From positions 1 to 35,283 of the forward strand of contig JAGHSB010000124.1 of the NCBI GenBank assembly GCA_018066075.1: a DNA stretch of 35,283 bases, given 5' to 3'. The notes below the pieces were generated by a model that did not search any database, was not told the origin of the DNA, and saw only the letters and a program-made list of their open reading frames with translations. Of the stretch, positions 17,232 through 27,556 are shown one piece after another. The DNA comes from Candidatus Treponema scatequi. Lineage in GTDB: Bacteria; Spirochaetota; Spirochaetia; Treponematales; Treponemataceae. Numbering within the stretch: position 1 is the stretch's first letter; every line of letters begins with the position of its first letter. A program made the translations under genes and the position numbers.

Positions 17232-19478
17232 TTATTTAATTTTCATTTCAAAAACGCCGTCCCATTTTGCTGGTGGTGGAACATGTTTAAAATGTCGTAG
17301 TCTTTCTAAGAATACCTGGCTTGGAAGGTCATAGTATTTGTCATTGCAGTCTTTGAAATACTGTGCTGCTTTTTCCCAGTTCTGTCTTCTGTAGAAGTGA
17401 AGTCCTTTTTCAAAGAGAGATTTGATTTCATCGAGTTTGTCAGAAGCCTGTGATTTGAGCTGTAAGATTTCGTAAATGCGGACTGGTTCTGATTTTCCTT
17501 TTACTTTGATAAAGTCGAGTTCTCGGCAGATGAACATGTCATTTAATTTTTCGTACACAGCTTCAGTGATGATTGCCTTTGAACCGTATGCCTTGTTTGC
17601 TCCTTCGAGTCGTGCTGCAAGGTTTACTGTGTCACCGATTGAAGTAAAGTCCATTCTTGATTTAGATCCTACAGAACCAAAGACAACGTTACCTGTATTG
17701 ATACCGATACCCATTGAGATGTAGTCGCTGCCTTTTTCTTTTGAGAGCTGCTGCTGTTCTTTCATTGCGGCGCGGATTTCCATGGCGGCCTTACATGCAT
17801 TGATTTCTTTTCTCGGGCCTGCAAAGAATGCCATCATTTCGTCGCCGACAAACTTATCGATGTCGCCGCCATTTTTCAAAATGATTTCAGTTTCAATGTC
17901 GAGGTAATGGTTGAGGATTGAAACGATGTCTTTTGGAGCGCGTCCTTCGCAGAGTGTCGTAAACCCGCGGATGTCAGTAAACAAAAAGCAGAGTTCGCGT
18001 GAAACAGATTTTTTTGTTTCTGCATCAGCATGTTTTAATGTAGAGAATGAAATATATGGAACGATTCCACGGATTAAAGAAACCATGTCACCGATTTCTG
18101 TCGAGAGGTCTTTGATTTCATCTTTTGTTTTGATTGTATCTTCAAAAGTGATTGTATCTGCATTGATTTTACCTCGTCCCGAAAGAAGAACAGAAAGTGA
18201 GTCAGAAGTTTTTCTTACGTTTGTTCTCAAGAAGAGAAGAGGATTTGCAATGTAGTCAGAAAGGAACAAAGTCAAAATCACAGAAAGATAAAGGAATACG
18301 CATGAAAGTGCAAATACAGAAACCTTTGTCTTAAAATATGCCTGCATCAAAACATCTTCGCGATATGTTACGATTGCAAAACCTAAGAGCTTTGATTTTT
18401 CTTTTCTTGAGAATGTAATCGGGTGAACATATTTACATGTGCGTCTTGCTTTGTTGTAAATAGGAGTTTTTCTGTATGCACCAGTCTGATAGCGCTTGAT
18501 GTATTCGTGGGCCTTGTCAGGAGAGATTGTGAGTTCGTCTTCTGGAATTAAGGCGCGTTTTGATGTTGTATATGCAAATACATTGTATGCCGGAAGCTTT
18601 GTGTTTGATTCGATGTCTTCAAGATAGATGTTAGTTCCTGCATCTGTAATGATGATGTCGATTCTTTCGAAAGGAGTATCAGCAAAAGAGTTTGATTTTT
18701 TCTGCTGGTTAAAGAAGTATAAAATCTTTTCGTATTTTCCTTCTGCTGTTTCGTAGATAGCGGCTGTCTGTTCTGCCTGAGTACGACCTGTTTCACTTAC
18801 AGTTTCTGTAATCAAGTTTTCGTATCTTCTTAAAATCAAAACCATGAAAGTAATGAGGATGATTGCAATTGTTGAAATGATTGAAAGAGTAAGTTTTGTC
18901 TTGATGTTTCTTTTCTGAACTTTGTCTGCAGAAGTTCTGCTTTTGAGAAGTTCTTCTTTGCGAAGTTCTTTGTATTCTGCGTATTCTGGGTTTGAAATTC
19001 TTGTATAGATGATTCCAGTGATTGAAAGGGCGAGATGTGAAAGGAATGCAAGTACGAAGAAGAAATAAGTAGCTCGTGGAACTTTCGTAAACCAGAGTGA
19101 AGTGTTTGCAGAGATGATCATGCTCGAAACTGCACAGAAGATGTAAATTGTAAGGCTTACGAGAACAAGATAATATAAAGATTTGTTTGTAAACTTTTTA
19201 ACGAAGATAGATGTAATGAGAATTGCAACAGTTGCCGGAAGAACATAAATAAGGAAAAAGAAAACGTGTAGGACAGGAGCATAGAAATTTGCACCTGATG
19301 TAAACGGAAGTGCAAATGCATAAATCTGTTCAACGACTTCTTCTGTATCGTAAAGACTGACTGGCTTTATGCAAATCGGAAGCAAAAATAAAGTTACAAG
19401 CAAAACTGCAGGAAGAATTCTGCATACATAAAAGTAAATCTGTTTTAATAATCTGTTTTCCATTTTTATAAGTTCCAC
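17232..19478 (-). CDS. Membrane-anchored class III adenylate/guanylate cyclase
   Basis: 748 aa; N-terminal TM helices and extracytoplasmic region, then FLFTDIRGFTTLCEGRAPKDIVSILNHYLD, GGDIDKFVGDEMMAFFAGP and DFTSIGDTVNLAARLEG. Confidence 0.93.
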   Translation of the reverse strand: MELIKMENRLLKQIYFYVCRILPAVLLVTLFLLPICIKPVSLYDTEEVVEQIYAFALPFTSGANFYAPVLHVFFFLIYVLPATVAILITSIFVKKFTNKSLYYLVLVSLTIYIFCAVSSMIISANTSLWFTKVPRATYFFFVLAFLSHLALSITGIIYTRISNPEYAEYKELRKEELLKSRTSADKVQKRNIKTKLTLSIISTIAIILITFMVLILRRYENLITETVSETGRTQAEQTAAIYETAEGKYEKILYFFNQQKKSNSFADTPFERIDIIITDAGTNIYLEDIESNTKLPAYNVFAYTTSKRALIPEDELTISPDKAHEYIKRYQTGAYRKTPIYNKARRTCKYVHPITFSRKEKSKLLGFAIVTYREDVLMQAYFKTKVSVFALSCVFLYLSVILTLFLSDYIANPLLFLRTNVRKTSDSLSVLLSGRGKINADTITFEDTIKTKDEIKDLSTEIGDMVSLIRGIVPYISFSTLKHADAETKKSVSRELCFLFTDIRGFTTLCEGRAPKDIVSILNHYLDIETEIILKNGGDIDKFVGDEMMAFFAGPRKEINACKAAMEIRAAMKEQQQLSKEKGSDYISMGIGINTGNVVFGSVGSKSRMDFTSIGDTVNLAARLEGANKAYGSKAIITEAVYEKLNDMFICRELDFIKVKGKSEPVRIYEILQLKSQASDKLDEIKSLFEKGLHFYRRQNWEKAAQYFKDCNDKYYDLPSQVFLERLRHFKHVPPPAKWDGVFEMKIK

Positions 19479-19484
19479 CTAAAA

Positions 19485-19512
19485 CAAAAAAACCCCCGTG
19501 AAATGCACGAGG
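19485..19512 (-). terminator. Rho-independent terminator downstream of the phosphofructokinase gene
   Basis: Minus strand: CCTCGTG-CATTT-CACGGGGGTTTTTTTGTTTT. Confidence 0.8.
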
Positions 19513-19524
19513 CTATTTGATTAT

Positions 19525-20925
19525 TTATTTTTTCTGTTCAGAAGGTTTTTTCTTTGCTTCTGCAACCGCTTTAGCCATCTTAGCTTTAGCAGCTTCCATA
19601 TCGTTTACCATAAGAATTGGCTGTCCTGTTGCATCGAGTGTATCGCGCCACAAAGATCCCTCAGGGTTAACTGCATTTCTGTGCTGTGTAACAACTTTGA
19701 TAGGAAGGTGAACAAACTTGTCATGAACAAGACCGATAACGAGTTTTGTTTTTCCTGCCATTGCTGCGTGAACAGCATTGTTACCAAGACGTTCGCAGTA
19801 AACAGAGTCAGATGCAACTGTAACAGATGCACGAATCTGATATCCCGGGTCGATGTATTTAAGGTTGATTTCAATTCCTTTTTCTTTGAAATATTTTTCA
19901 ATCTGAGCTTTGAGGTAAACACCGATGTCTGCAAGTTTTTTGTTTCCAGATGCATCAGTTGCATTTGTAGATGTCAAAAGATCCTGACCGGCACCTTCTG
20001 AAACTACGATAACTGCGTGGCCGCGTTTTGCAAGTCTTCTTTCAAGGCATGCTAAGAATCCTGTATCTCCTTCGAGTTCGAATGGAACTTCAGGAATCAA
20101 ACAGAAGTTTGTTTCGTGTGATGCAAGGGTTGCAGCTGTTGCAATGAATCCTGCTTCGCGTCCCATGAGTTTTACAAGACCGATACCGTTGATCTGTGAA
20201 GCAGCTTCCATGTGAATAGCAGCGATAGCTTCTTTAGCTCGCTGAACTGCAGTTTCAAATCCGAATGAACGGTCGATGAACATAAGGTCGTTGTCTACTG
20301 TCTTTGGAATTCCAACTACAGCACATTTGTAACCGCGTTTTTCAACTTCACAAGCGATGTCGTATGAACCGCGCTGTGTTCCGTCTCCACCAATGATGAA
20401 GAGCATGTTGATGTTGTCGCGTTCGAGACAGTCTACGATTTCTCCGACTCTCTGTCCGCCACCACGACTTGTGCCGAGGTAAGTTCCACCAATCTTATGA
20501 ATTTCATCTATCAAATAACGGTCGAGATCGATTGGTTCGTATCCTTCTTCAGAGAAGAATCCGTGGAAACCAAACTGATAGCCTTTAATTGTCTTTACAC
20601 CATAGCGTGTATTCAAGCAGCGTACGATTGCACGGATAACGTCGTTAAGTCCAGGACAAAGACCACCGCAAGTACAGATTCCAGCTTTAACATGTTTTGG
20701 ATCAAAGAAAATCTTTTCACGAGGACCTGCTTTTTCCATAAGGTTTGTCATGTCCAAAGTGTCAGGACTTGTGCTTCCTGAAACATAAATATTATTTCTG
20801 ATGAACTGATCATCACGAACATAGTTAGCTCTGTTCTGTCCGTCAACGCGAGAAAGCTCGATTGGTGAATTAACAGTGCAAGGTCCCAATGATTCAATTG
20901 TAAAATCTAATGTATCGCCAGTCAT
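19525..20925 (-). CDS. 6-phosphofructokinase, clade-X type (GGDGT motif suggests ATP- rather than PPi-dependence)
   Basis: 466 aa; [60 protein letters not shown]. Confidence 0.9.
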   Translation of the reverse strand: MTGDTLDFTIESLGPCTVNSPIELSRVDGQNRANYVRDDQFIRNNIYVSGSTSPDTLDMTNLMEKAGPREKIFFDPKHVKAGICTCGGLCPGLNDVIRAIVRCLNTRYGVKTIKGYQFGFHGFFSEEGYEPIDLDRYLIDEIHKIGGTYLGTSRGGGQRVGEIVDCLERDNINMLFIIGGDGTQRGSYDIACEVEKRGYKCAVVGIPKTVDNDLMFIDRSFGFETAVQRAKEAIAAIHMEAASQINGIGLVKLMGREAGFIATAATLASHETNFCLIPEVPFELEGDTGFLACLERRLAKRGHAVIVVSEGAGQDLLTSTNATDASGNKKLADIGVYLKAQIEKYFKEKGIEINLKYIDPGYQIRASVTVASDSVYCERLGNNAVHAAMAGKTKLVIGLVHDKFVHLPIKVVTQHRNAVNPEGSLWRDTLDATGQPILMVNDMEAAKAKMAKAVAEAKKKPSEQKK

Positions 20926-21024
20926 AGAAAACTCCTGTTTCTACTATAAATTGTGTAGTTCTTTTAGGATATCGGTTATCCGGGTTTTTGGCAAGGGGAA
21001 TTTGGATAATTCGGAATTGACGGG

Positions 21025-21063
21025 AGTGGAATTGTTGACGATTGGGGAAAATTCCACTATTTT
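21025..21063 (+). promoter_or_regulatory. Promoter of the lemA operon overlapped by an inverted pair of AGTGGAATT
   Basis: -35 TTGACG (21035-21040), 17-nt spacer, -10 TATTTT (21058-21063). AGTGGAATT at 21025-21033 and AATTCCACT at 21050-21058 flank or overlap it. Confidence 0.5.
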
Positions 21064-21101
21064 TTCCTTATACATTCTATATTACTAATGGAGGGCTTAA
21101 T

Positions 21102-21698
21102 ATGAAAGCTTTGAAAAAGATTGTTTTGGCTGCTTGTGCAGTACTTGGAATGTCTGTTTGTTTTACAGGTTGTAATTATAATGCAATGGTTGCAGCTGAT
21201 GAAGCAGTTGAAAATCAGTGGGCTCAGGTTCAGAACCAGTATCAGAGACGCTATGACTTGATTCCTAATCTTGTTAATACAGTAAAAGGATATGCTTCTC
21301 ATGAAAAAGAAGTTTTCGAAGCAGTTACAGAAGCTCGTTCTAAAGCAGGTGGTGTAATCAACATCGATTCTTCAGTTTTGAAAAATCCTGAAGAGTTTGA
21401 AAGATATCAGAAAATTCAGGATGAACTCGGATCAAGCTTGCAGCGCCTTATGGCTGTAACAGAAGCTTATCCACAGCTTAAGGCAGACCAGAACTTTCTC
21501 GCACTTCAGGATGAACTTGAAGGAACAGAAAACAGAATCGCAACAGAAAGAAAACGATTTAACGATATGGTTAAATCTTACAACAGCATGATAAGAAGAT
21601 TTCCGGGAAATATTTTTGCAAAGATGTATGGATTTGAAAAGAGATCTTATTTCACTGCAAATGAAGCTGCTCAATCAGCTCCAAAAGTTGAATTCTAA
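21102..21698 (+). CDS. lemA: LemA family lipoprotein
   Basis: GGAGGG before ATG at 21102 (better than the track start 21042); MKALKKIVLAACAVLGMSVCFTGCNYN, then NQWAQVQNQYQRRYDLIPNLVNTVKGYASHEKEVFEAVTEARSKA. Confidence 0.95.
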   Translation: MKALKKIVLAACAVLGMSVCFTGCNYNAMVAADEAVENQWAQVQNQYQRRYDLIPNLVNTVKGYASHEKEVFEAVTEARSKAGGVINIDSSVLKNPEEFERYQKIQDELGSSLQRLMAVTEAYPQLKADQNFLALQDELEGTENRIATERKRFNDMVKSYNSMIRRFPGNIFAKMYGFEKRSYFTANEAAQSAPKVEF

Positions 21699-21712
21699 TT
21701 AAAGGTCTTTAC

Positions 21713-22402
21713 ATGAATACAAAGAGTGTCTTAAAAAAACTCGGACTTAATGAAGAAGGTTTTGATAAGATTAAACAGGCTGTAGTAGATGCCGAGAAAA
21801 AAACTTCCGGCGAAATTGCAGTCTGTCTTGCCCCAGAAAGCAATGACTATTCAATCTGGGAACTTTCTGTAAGCCTTTTTTTGAGTCTTATCGTTGCATG
21901 TGACCTGCTTAAGTTTTCTTCAAAGATTAAAGCAATCATTGAAAACAGATGCTGGGTTTATCAGGAATGGTATTTGCCGCTTATTTTTGTTTTGATTGTT
22001 GGAATTTTTACTTTGATTTTCTTTGCAGTCTGCAACATTCCATTTATCGACAGACTTATAATTCCTCTAAAGTTTCGAAGAAGAGTAGTTTCTGACAAAG
22101 CGTTTTCTCTTTTTGCAAAGACAAATGTTTACTGCACAAAAAATCACAACGGTATTTTGATTTTCGTTTCATATCTTGAACGAGAAGTTCGAATTATCGC
22201 AGATAAAGGAATCTCAGAAAAGATTTCTAACGATGAGTTTAAAGAAATTACAGATAAACTTTCAAAAGAAATCAGTAAAAATGGTGTTGATGCTTTCTGT
22301 AATGCAATCAGACAGTGCGGCGATTTGCTTTCAAAACATTACAAGATCAGAAAAAATGACGTCAACGAACTTGCTGACGGACTTATTATTGTTGAAAACT
22401 AG
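21713..22402 (+). CDS. TPM-domain membrane protein
   Basis: 229 aa; AVVDAEKKTSGEIAVCLAPES, NGILIFVSYLEREVRIIADKGISEKI. Confidence 0.85.
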   Translation: MNTKSVLKKLGLNEEGFDKIKQAVVDAEKKTSGEIAVCLAPESNDYSIWELSVSLFLSLIVACDLLKFSSKIKAIIENRCWVYQEWYLPLIFVLIVGIFTLIFFAVCNIPFIDRLIIPLKFRRRVVSDKAFSLFAKTNVYCTKNHNGILIFVSYLEREVRIIADKGISEKISNDEFKEITDKLSKEISKNGVDAFCNAIRQCGDLLSKHYKIRKNDVNELADGLIIVEN

Positions 22403-22410
22403 AGATTGCC

Positions 22411-23196
22411 ATGAAATATTCTAATTTGAAAAAAATATTTTTATCTTTATTTGTTTCTTTTGTTTGTGGAACATGCATGTTTGCACTTTCCGTTCCAGAA
22501 CTTACAGGACCTGTTGTTGATAATGCTCATCTTCTTATTGAAAATGATTTTCAAACTTTATCAACAGAACTTGTAAACATAAGTGAACAGACAGGAACAC
22601 AGATTGCGGTTTTAACAGTTGCATCTCTCGAAGGAGAAGCGCTCGAATCATATTCGATGAAAGTTTGCGAAAAATGGAAACTCGGTTCTAAAAAAAATGA
22701 TGACGGCGTTTTACTTTTGATTGCATTTAACGAAAAGAAAATCAGAATCGAAGTAGGCTACGGACTTGAAGGTCAGCTTACAGATACAAAGTGCGGTTTA
22801 ATCATCAGACAGATTATTGCTCCTGCTTTTCAGAGAGGAAATTACAGCGAAGGAATCGTAGAGGCTGTTAAGACAATTGAATCTTTTGTTCTTGGTGAAA
22901 ATCCTGTTGAATTAAATTCAACACCTGCAGAGTCAGAAAATTCTGCAGCTTCAACAATAATTGTAATTATTTTCATGCTCTTTTACTTTTTTGTATTTAC
23001 AGGTTCGCTTTCGAGAAAATTCAGATTCCTCAGATGGCTTCCGTGGTATTCACTTTTTCAGGGGAGTTCAAGAAGTCATTATTCAAGTCATCACAATGAT
23101 CACTTCGGCGGCTTTGGCGGCGGAGGATTTGGCGGAGGCGGTTTCTCCGGTGGTGGCGGAAGCTTTGGTGGCGGTGGAGCATCAGGCGGCTGGTAA
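22411..23196 (+). CDS. TPM-domain protein (YgcG-like) with glycine-rich C-terminus
   Basis: 261 aa; signal peptide, PVVDNAHLLIENDFQTLSTELVNISEQTGTQIAVLTV, GVLLLIAFNEKKIRIEVGYGLEG, C-terminal FGGFGGGGFGGGGFSGGGGSFGGGGASGGW. Confidence 0.93.
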   Translation: MKYSNLKKIFLSLFVSFVCGTCMFALSVPELTGPVVDNAHLLIENDFQTLSTELVNISEQTGTQIAVLTVASLEGEALESYSMKVCEKWKLGSKKNDDGVLLLIAFNEKKIRIEVGYGLEGQLTDTKCGLIIRQIIAPAFQRGNYSEGIVEAVKTIESFVLGENPVELNSTPAESENSAASTIIVIIFMLFYFFVFTGSLSRKFRFLRWLPWYSLFQGSSRSHYSSHHNDHFGGFGGGGFGGGGFSGGGGSFGGGGASGGW

Positions 23197-23398
23197 ACGC
23201 TAAAAATATGAAATATAAAACTTCGGTGCCTTCTACCTCTACCGCGACATCCTCGGTTTGGGTGCATGTCTGGTATATGGAATTTGGGGTTAGCTTTGTA
23301 CATTGTCCGTCACTGGTTGAGTGAGCCGGGGGCATCGAAATTCCACATGACCAATTTCAATTGAAATTTAAGGGTTTTCTCTATATAATAGTCCTATT

Positions 23399-24490
23399 AT
23401 GGATTTACTTAAGAAACTTGAACAGTGTGAAGCTCGGTTTAAAGTCGTTTCGGAGCTTGTTCAGTCACCTGACCTTGTTAAAGACGCTAAAAAGTATAAG
23501 GACACTATGCGTGAGCATGGATATTTGTCTGGCGTTTGTGATTTATATGAAGAATACAAGAAGGTTTTATCTGGAATTGAAGACGCAAAAGTTTTGATTA
23601 CAGAAGAAGATGACGTTGATATGAAAGAAATGGCTCGAGAAGAGTTAAAAGAATTAGAAGAACGTCAGCCAAAACTTGAAGAAGAAATCAAGCTTAAATT
23701 AATTCCACCAGATCCACTCGATGAAAAGAACATCATTCTTGAAATCAGATCGGCAGCCGGTGGAGATGAAGCATCGCTTTTTGTCCGCGACCTTTGGGAA
23801 ATGTACTGTCATCTTGCAGAACGCAAGGGATGGAAAACTGAAACAATGGAAGCTCAGGAAACAGAAGTCGGCGGCTTCAACAAAATCGTAACTAATATTT
23901 CAGGTAAATTTGTTTACGGAACATTGAGATGGGAATCAGGTGTACACCGTGTACAGCGCGTTCCACAGACAGAATCTCAGGGAAGACTTCAGACTTCGAC
24001 AGCGACAGTTGCCGTATTGCCAGAAGCAGATGAAGTTGATATTCAGATTAACCCTAATGATGTTCGCGTTGACGTAATGCGTGCCGGCGGTCCTGGTGGT
24101 CAGTGTGTAAATACAACTGACTCAGCAGTTCGTTTGACACATATTCCGACTGGACTCGTTGTAATTCAGCAGGATCAGAAATCTCAGATTAAGAATAAAG
24201 AAAAAGCATGGTCAGTTTTGCGCGCTCGTCTTTTTGATCTCGAACAGAGTAAAAAAGATGCAGAGCGTTCTGCTGCCAGAAAGAGCATGGTCGGTAACGG
24301 AGACCGCTCTGAAAAAATCAGAACATACAACTATCCTCAGGACCGCGTAACAGATCACCGCATCAACTACAGCGCCCACAACCTTCCTGGCTTTATGATG
24401 GGAAACATGGACGATATGCTCGATGCATTGAACGTATATGCAAAAGAGGAACAGTTGAAAGCTGATATCACAGAAATGGGAAATCAGTAA
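23399..24490 (+). CDS. prfA: Peptide chain release factor 1
   Basis: 363 aa; MRAGGPGGQCVNTTDSAVRLTHIPTGLVV (GGQ) and RVTDHRINYS. Confidence 0.98.
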   Translation: MDLLKKLEQCEARFKVVSELVQSPDLVKDAKKYKDTMREHGYLSGVCDLYEEYKKVLSGIEDAKVLITEEDDVDMKEMAREELKELEERQPKLEEEIKLKLIPPDPLDEKNIILEIRSAAGGDEASLFVRDLWEMYCHLAERKGWKTETMEAQETEVGGFNKIVTNISGKFVYGTLRWESGVHRVQRVPQTESQGRLQTSTATVAVLPEADEVDIQINPNDVRVDVMRAGGPGGQCVNTTDSAVRLTHIPTGLVVIQQDQKSQIKNKEKAWSVLRARLFDLEQSKKDAERSAARKSMVGNGDRSEKIRTYNYPQDRVTDHRINYSAHNLPGFMMGNMDDMLDALNVYAKEEQLKADITEMGNQ

Positions 24491-24502
24491 TTAAAAGAGA
24501 GA

Positions 24503-27500
24503 ATGAATAAAAGAACAGTCTTAATCATAGACGAAGATCAGATCAACCGAAGTGTACTCGCAAAGATTTTACAGGAAGAATATTTACTTATTCTTGCAGT
24601 GAGTGAAGGTGAGGCACTTCGCATTTTAAAAACAAATTACAAGAGAATCTCTGCAATTGTTCTTGATCTTGATATGTCTTTTTCAAACGGTTATGACGTT
24701 CTTAAAAAAATTCACGCAAACGATAATTACGCAAAAATTCCAATCATTGCATCAAGCAAGACAAGTTCTGAAGAAGATGAAGAGAAAGCTCTTGCATTTG
24801 GTGCACATGACTTTTTTCAGAAACCGTATAATCCGCAGATAATCAAGCACAGACTTTCAAACACAATTGAACTCATGGAAGCAGTTAAAGTTGTTGGTCT
24901 TGTCTCACGCGACGATTTGACTCCTGTTTACAACAAGCAGTATTTCATGACAAAAGTTCGCGAAGTTTTGACTGAACATCCTGATGATGAGTTTGATGTT
25001 TTGTGTCTCGACGTCGAACAGTTTAAAATGGTTAATGATTCATATGGAATTGCAACCGGCGATAAAATTCTTTTTAAGCTTGGAGAAATTCTTGAGTCTG
25101 CAACTCGTGATATTGCAGTTTGTTCGAGATTCAGTGCAGATCGATTTTTTATTGCGATTAATCATAAAGAAGAAGGTTATGACGTTTATCTTGAAGATAT
25201 ATCGCAGGCACTTCATAAATATCTTCCGAAAGTCGGTGTAAAAATTAAATTAAAACTCTGTCTTGGTATTTATTATATTCATGATAAATTAATTCCTATT
25301 CAGGCGATGTGCGACCGTGCAGAGCTTGCAACAGACAGTATCAAGGGAAAATACAATTCAAACACAGCATATTATCAGGATGACATCCGTAAACATATGC
25401 ATGACATTCAGGCTATTACAAATACAATGGAACATGCGCTTAAGAATGGTGAGTTTAAAGTTTACTATCAGCCGAAGTATGAACTTTCATCAGAATGTGT
25501 TGCAGGTGCCGAAGCTTTAGTCCGCTGGGAAAACCCGGAACTTGGTTTTATGTCGCCTGGCCAGTTTATTCCACTGTTTGAAAAAAATGGTTTTATCACG
25601 CAGGTTGATATGTTTGTTTGGGAGACTGTTTGCCGTGATATGCACGAATGGATTGAAAACGGCGGTAAGCCGTTTGCTGTTTCATTGAATGTATCGCGTG
25701 CAGATATTTTTAATCCTAAACTGATTAAGATATTAACAGACTTGAGTGATAAGTACGAAATTCCACGAAAATATTTACATCTTGAAATTACCGAAAGTGC
25801 ATATACAGATAACCCTGAACAGATTATCAAAACAGTAACTGATCTTCGTAAAAAAGGATTTCCGATTGAAATGGATGATTTTGGTTCGGGATATTCTTCA
25901 CTTAATATGCTTTCAGAAATTCCAATCGACATTTTGAAACTCGATATGGGATTTGTTAAAAACGAATTGGAAAAATCAAGCGGCAAGGGAATTTTGGGAT
26001 TTGTCATCAGTCTTGCAAAGTGGCTTAATCTTGCTGTTGTTGCAGAAGGCGTTGAAACTGTCGAGCAGATAAAGATTTTGAGTTCAATGGAATGTAATTA
26101 CGTACAGGGATTTTATTTTGAAAAACCTTTGTGCAAAGAAGATTTCTTTGAACTTATGAAAACTGGTAACATCAAGGAAATGTACCTTACAAGTTCCAGC
26201 GTGACTTACCTTGAAAAGAACAAGATAAAAGTTAACAAGGCAAAAGGAAATAAAGTTGGAACAATGCTTGTCGTTGATGACATTGAATTGAGCCGTGAAA
26301 TTATAAAGGGAATTTTCGCAAATGATTATGATGTTGTAGAAGCCGGCGACGGAAAGCAGGCGTGGGATTACATTCAGGAACATCCGGAAGATATCTCAAT
26401 TGTATTGATGGATCTTTTGATGCCTGTAATGGACGGTTACCAGCTTTTGAAAGCAATCCGTGGAAATGAAAAGACTCAGAATATTCCTGTTGTTGTAACT
26501 TCACAGGGCGATGAAGAATCAGAAGAAAGGGCACTTGCGATGAGTGCTGATGACTTTATTTCAAAACCATACAACTCTGTAATCTTAAAGCATCGTGTAA
26601 GAAATGTTGTCCTCAACTCGCATGTTCAGAAACTTGAATTTGAAAAGCAGCTCAACAGGGAACTTCTCGAAGCAGAACTTGCAGTAAACAAAGACGGACT
26701 TACAGGTCTTGCAACAAGAAAAGTTCTTGAATCAAAAGTAAATGACTTCTTTGCAAGTGAAGATGATAAAGGTGCCGTATTCGTAATGATTGACCTTGAT
26801 AATTTTAAAGAAGTTAATGATACCTACGGACATATCAAAGGTGATGAAACTTTACAGAAAGTTGCATCAATATTACAAAAATCATTCAGAGATGAAGATA
26901 TCATCTGCCGAATGGGCGGTGATGAATTTGCAATTTTCTTGCCGAAAGGATTTGAGAGAAAACAGCTCGAATTAAAACTTACAAAGCTTTGTGATAATCT
27001 TTCATTTTTAGTTGAAAAAATAAATGTCACATGTTCAATCGGTGCGTGTCTTGCTCCTGAGTTTGGAAAAGATTATCAGACGCTTTATAATAATGCCGAC
27101 ATGGCTTTGCTTGCAAGTAAACGCTACGGAAAAAATCAGTATCAGATATATAACGGACAGACTGTTCTTCCATCATATATTTTCTATAGAAATATGGACT
27201 GGCTTTTGGATGAGTTTAATGACGCGGTAATGGTTTGTGCAAAAGATACTTATGAGCTTTTGTATATCAACCAGAATGCGTGCGCAATTGCTCAGAAAGA
27301 AAAACGCGATTGTATGGGTAAAAAATGTTACGAGGCTTTGTGGAACGAGAAAGAACCTTGCAAACATTGTCCTAAAAACCTTAAGCCTTCAAGCGAGTTT
27401 GTTGAAATTGTTGCCGATATCAAAGGCGAAAAATATGTAATGAGAACAAAGTTGATCAGCTGGGGTGGCGCTCCTGCCCGAGTTCAGTATATTCAGAAAG

Positions 27501-27556
27501 AGAACAACGGCTTTATCGATAAGCTCATGAACAAAGATGACTTTACAGACAATTAA
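24503..27556 (+). CDS. Hybrid c-di-GMP signalling protein: REC - degenerate GGDEF - EAL - REC - GGDEF - PAS-like
   Basis: 1017 aa; REC1 IVLDLDM; GGDEF1 replaced by FSADRF; EAL AEALVRW...LEITES...MDDFGSGYSSL...VAEGVET; REC2 IVLMDLLMPVMDGY; GGDEF2 RMGGDEFAIFL; Cys-rich PAS-like tail GKKCYEALWNEKEPCKHC. Confidence 0.95.
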   Translation: MNKRTVLIIDEDQINRSVLAKILQEEYLLILAVSEGEALRILKTNYKRISAIVLDLDMSFSNGYDVLKKIHANDNYAKIPIIASSKTSSEEDEEKALAFGAHDFFQKPYNPQIIKHRLSNTIELMEAVKVVGLVSRDDLTPVYNKQYFMTKVREVLTEHPDDEFDVLCLDVEQFKMVNDSYGIATGDKILFKLGEILESATRDIAVCSRFSADRFFIAINHKEEGYDVYLEDISQALHKYLPKVGVKIKLKLCLGIYYIHDKLIPIQAMCDRAELATDSIKGKYNSNTAYYQDDIRKHMHDIQAITNTMEHALKNGEFKVYYQPKYELSSECVAGAEALVRWENPELGFMSPGQFIPLFEKNGFITQVDMFVWETVCRDMHEWIENGGKPFAVSLNVSRADIFNPKLIKILTDLSDKYEIPRKYLHLEITESAYTDNPEQIIKTVTDLRKKGFPIEMDDFGSGYSSLNMLSEIPIDILKLDMGFVKNELEKSSGKGILGFVISLAKWLNLAVVAEGVETVEQIKILSSMECNYVQGFYFEKPLCKEDFFELMKTGNIKEMYLTSSSVTYLEKNKIKVNKAKGNKVGTMLVVDDIELSREIIKGIFANDYDVVEAGDGKQAWDYIQEHPEDISIVLMDLLMPVMDGYQLLKAIRGNEKTQNIPVVVTSQGDEESEERALAMSADDFISKPYNSVILKHRVRNVVLNSHVQKLEFEKQLNRELLEAELAVNKDGLTGLATRKVLESKVNDFFASEDDKGAVFVMIDLDNFKEVNDTYGHIKGDETLQKVASILQKSFRDEDIICRMGGDEFAIFLPKGFERKQLELKLTKLCDNLSFLVEKINVTCSIGACLAPEFGKDYQTLYNNADMALLASKRYGKNQYQIYNGQTVLPSYIFYRNMDWLLDEFNDAVMVCAKDTYELLYINQNACAIAQKEKRDCMGKKCYEALWNEKEPCKHCPKNLKPSSEFVEIVADIKGEKYVMRTKLISWGGAPARVQYIQKENNGFIDKLMNKDDFTDN

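Noticed and set aside
19498-20001. 167-aa plus-strand ORF opposite the phosphofructokinase gene
   Set aside because: Cys/Phe/Arg-rich composition typical of a shadow ORF; the minus-strand pfk is unambiguous.
22990-23196. GGCGG-rich stretch as a possible CRISPR or tandem repeat array
   Set aside because: Codes in frame for a Gly-rich tail typical of YgcG/TPM proteins; no repeat-spacer structure.
23030-23335. Minus-strand ORFs, including the proline-rich PPPPKLPPPPEKPPPP 'protein'
   Set aside because: Antisense of the Gly-rich GGC/GGT tail of the TPM protein; composition artefact.
25468-26007. 179-aa minus-strand ORF inside the EAL region
   Set aside because: Fully antisense to conserved EAL motifs; shadow ORF.
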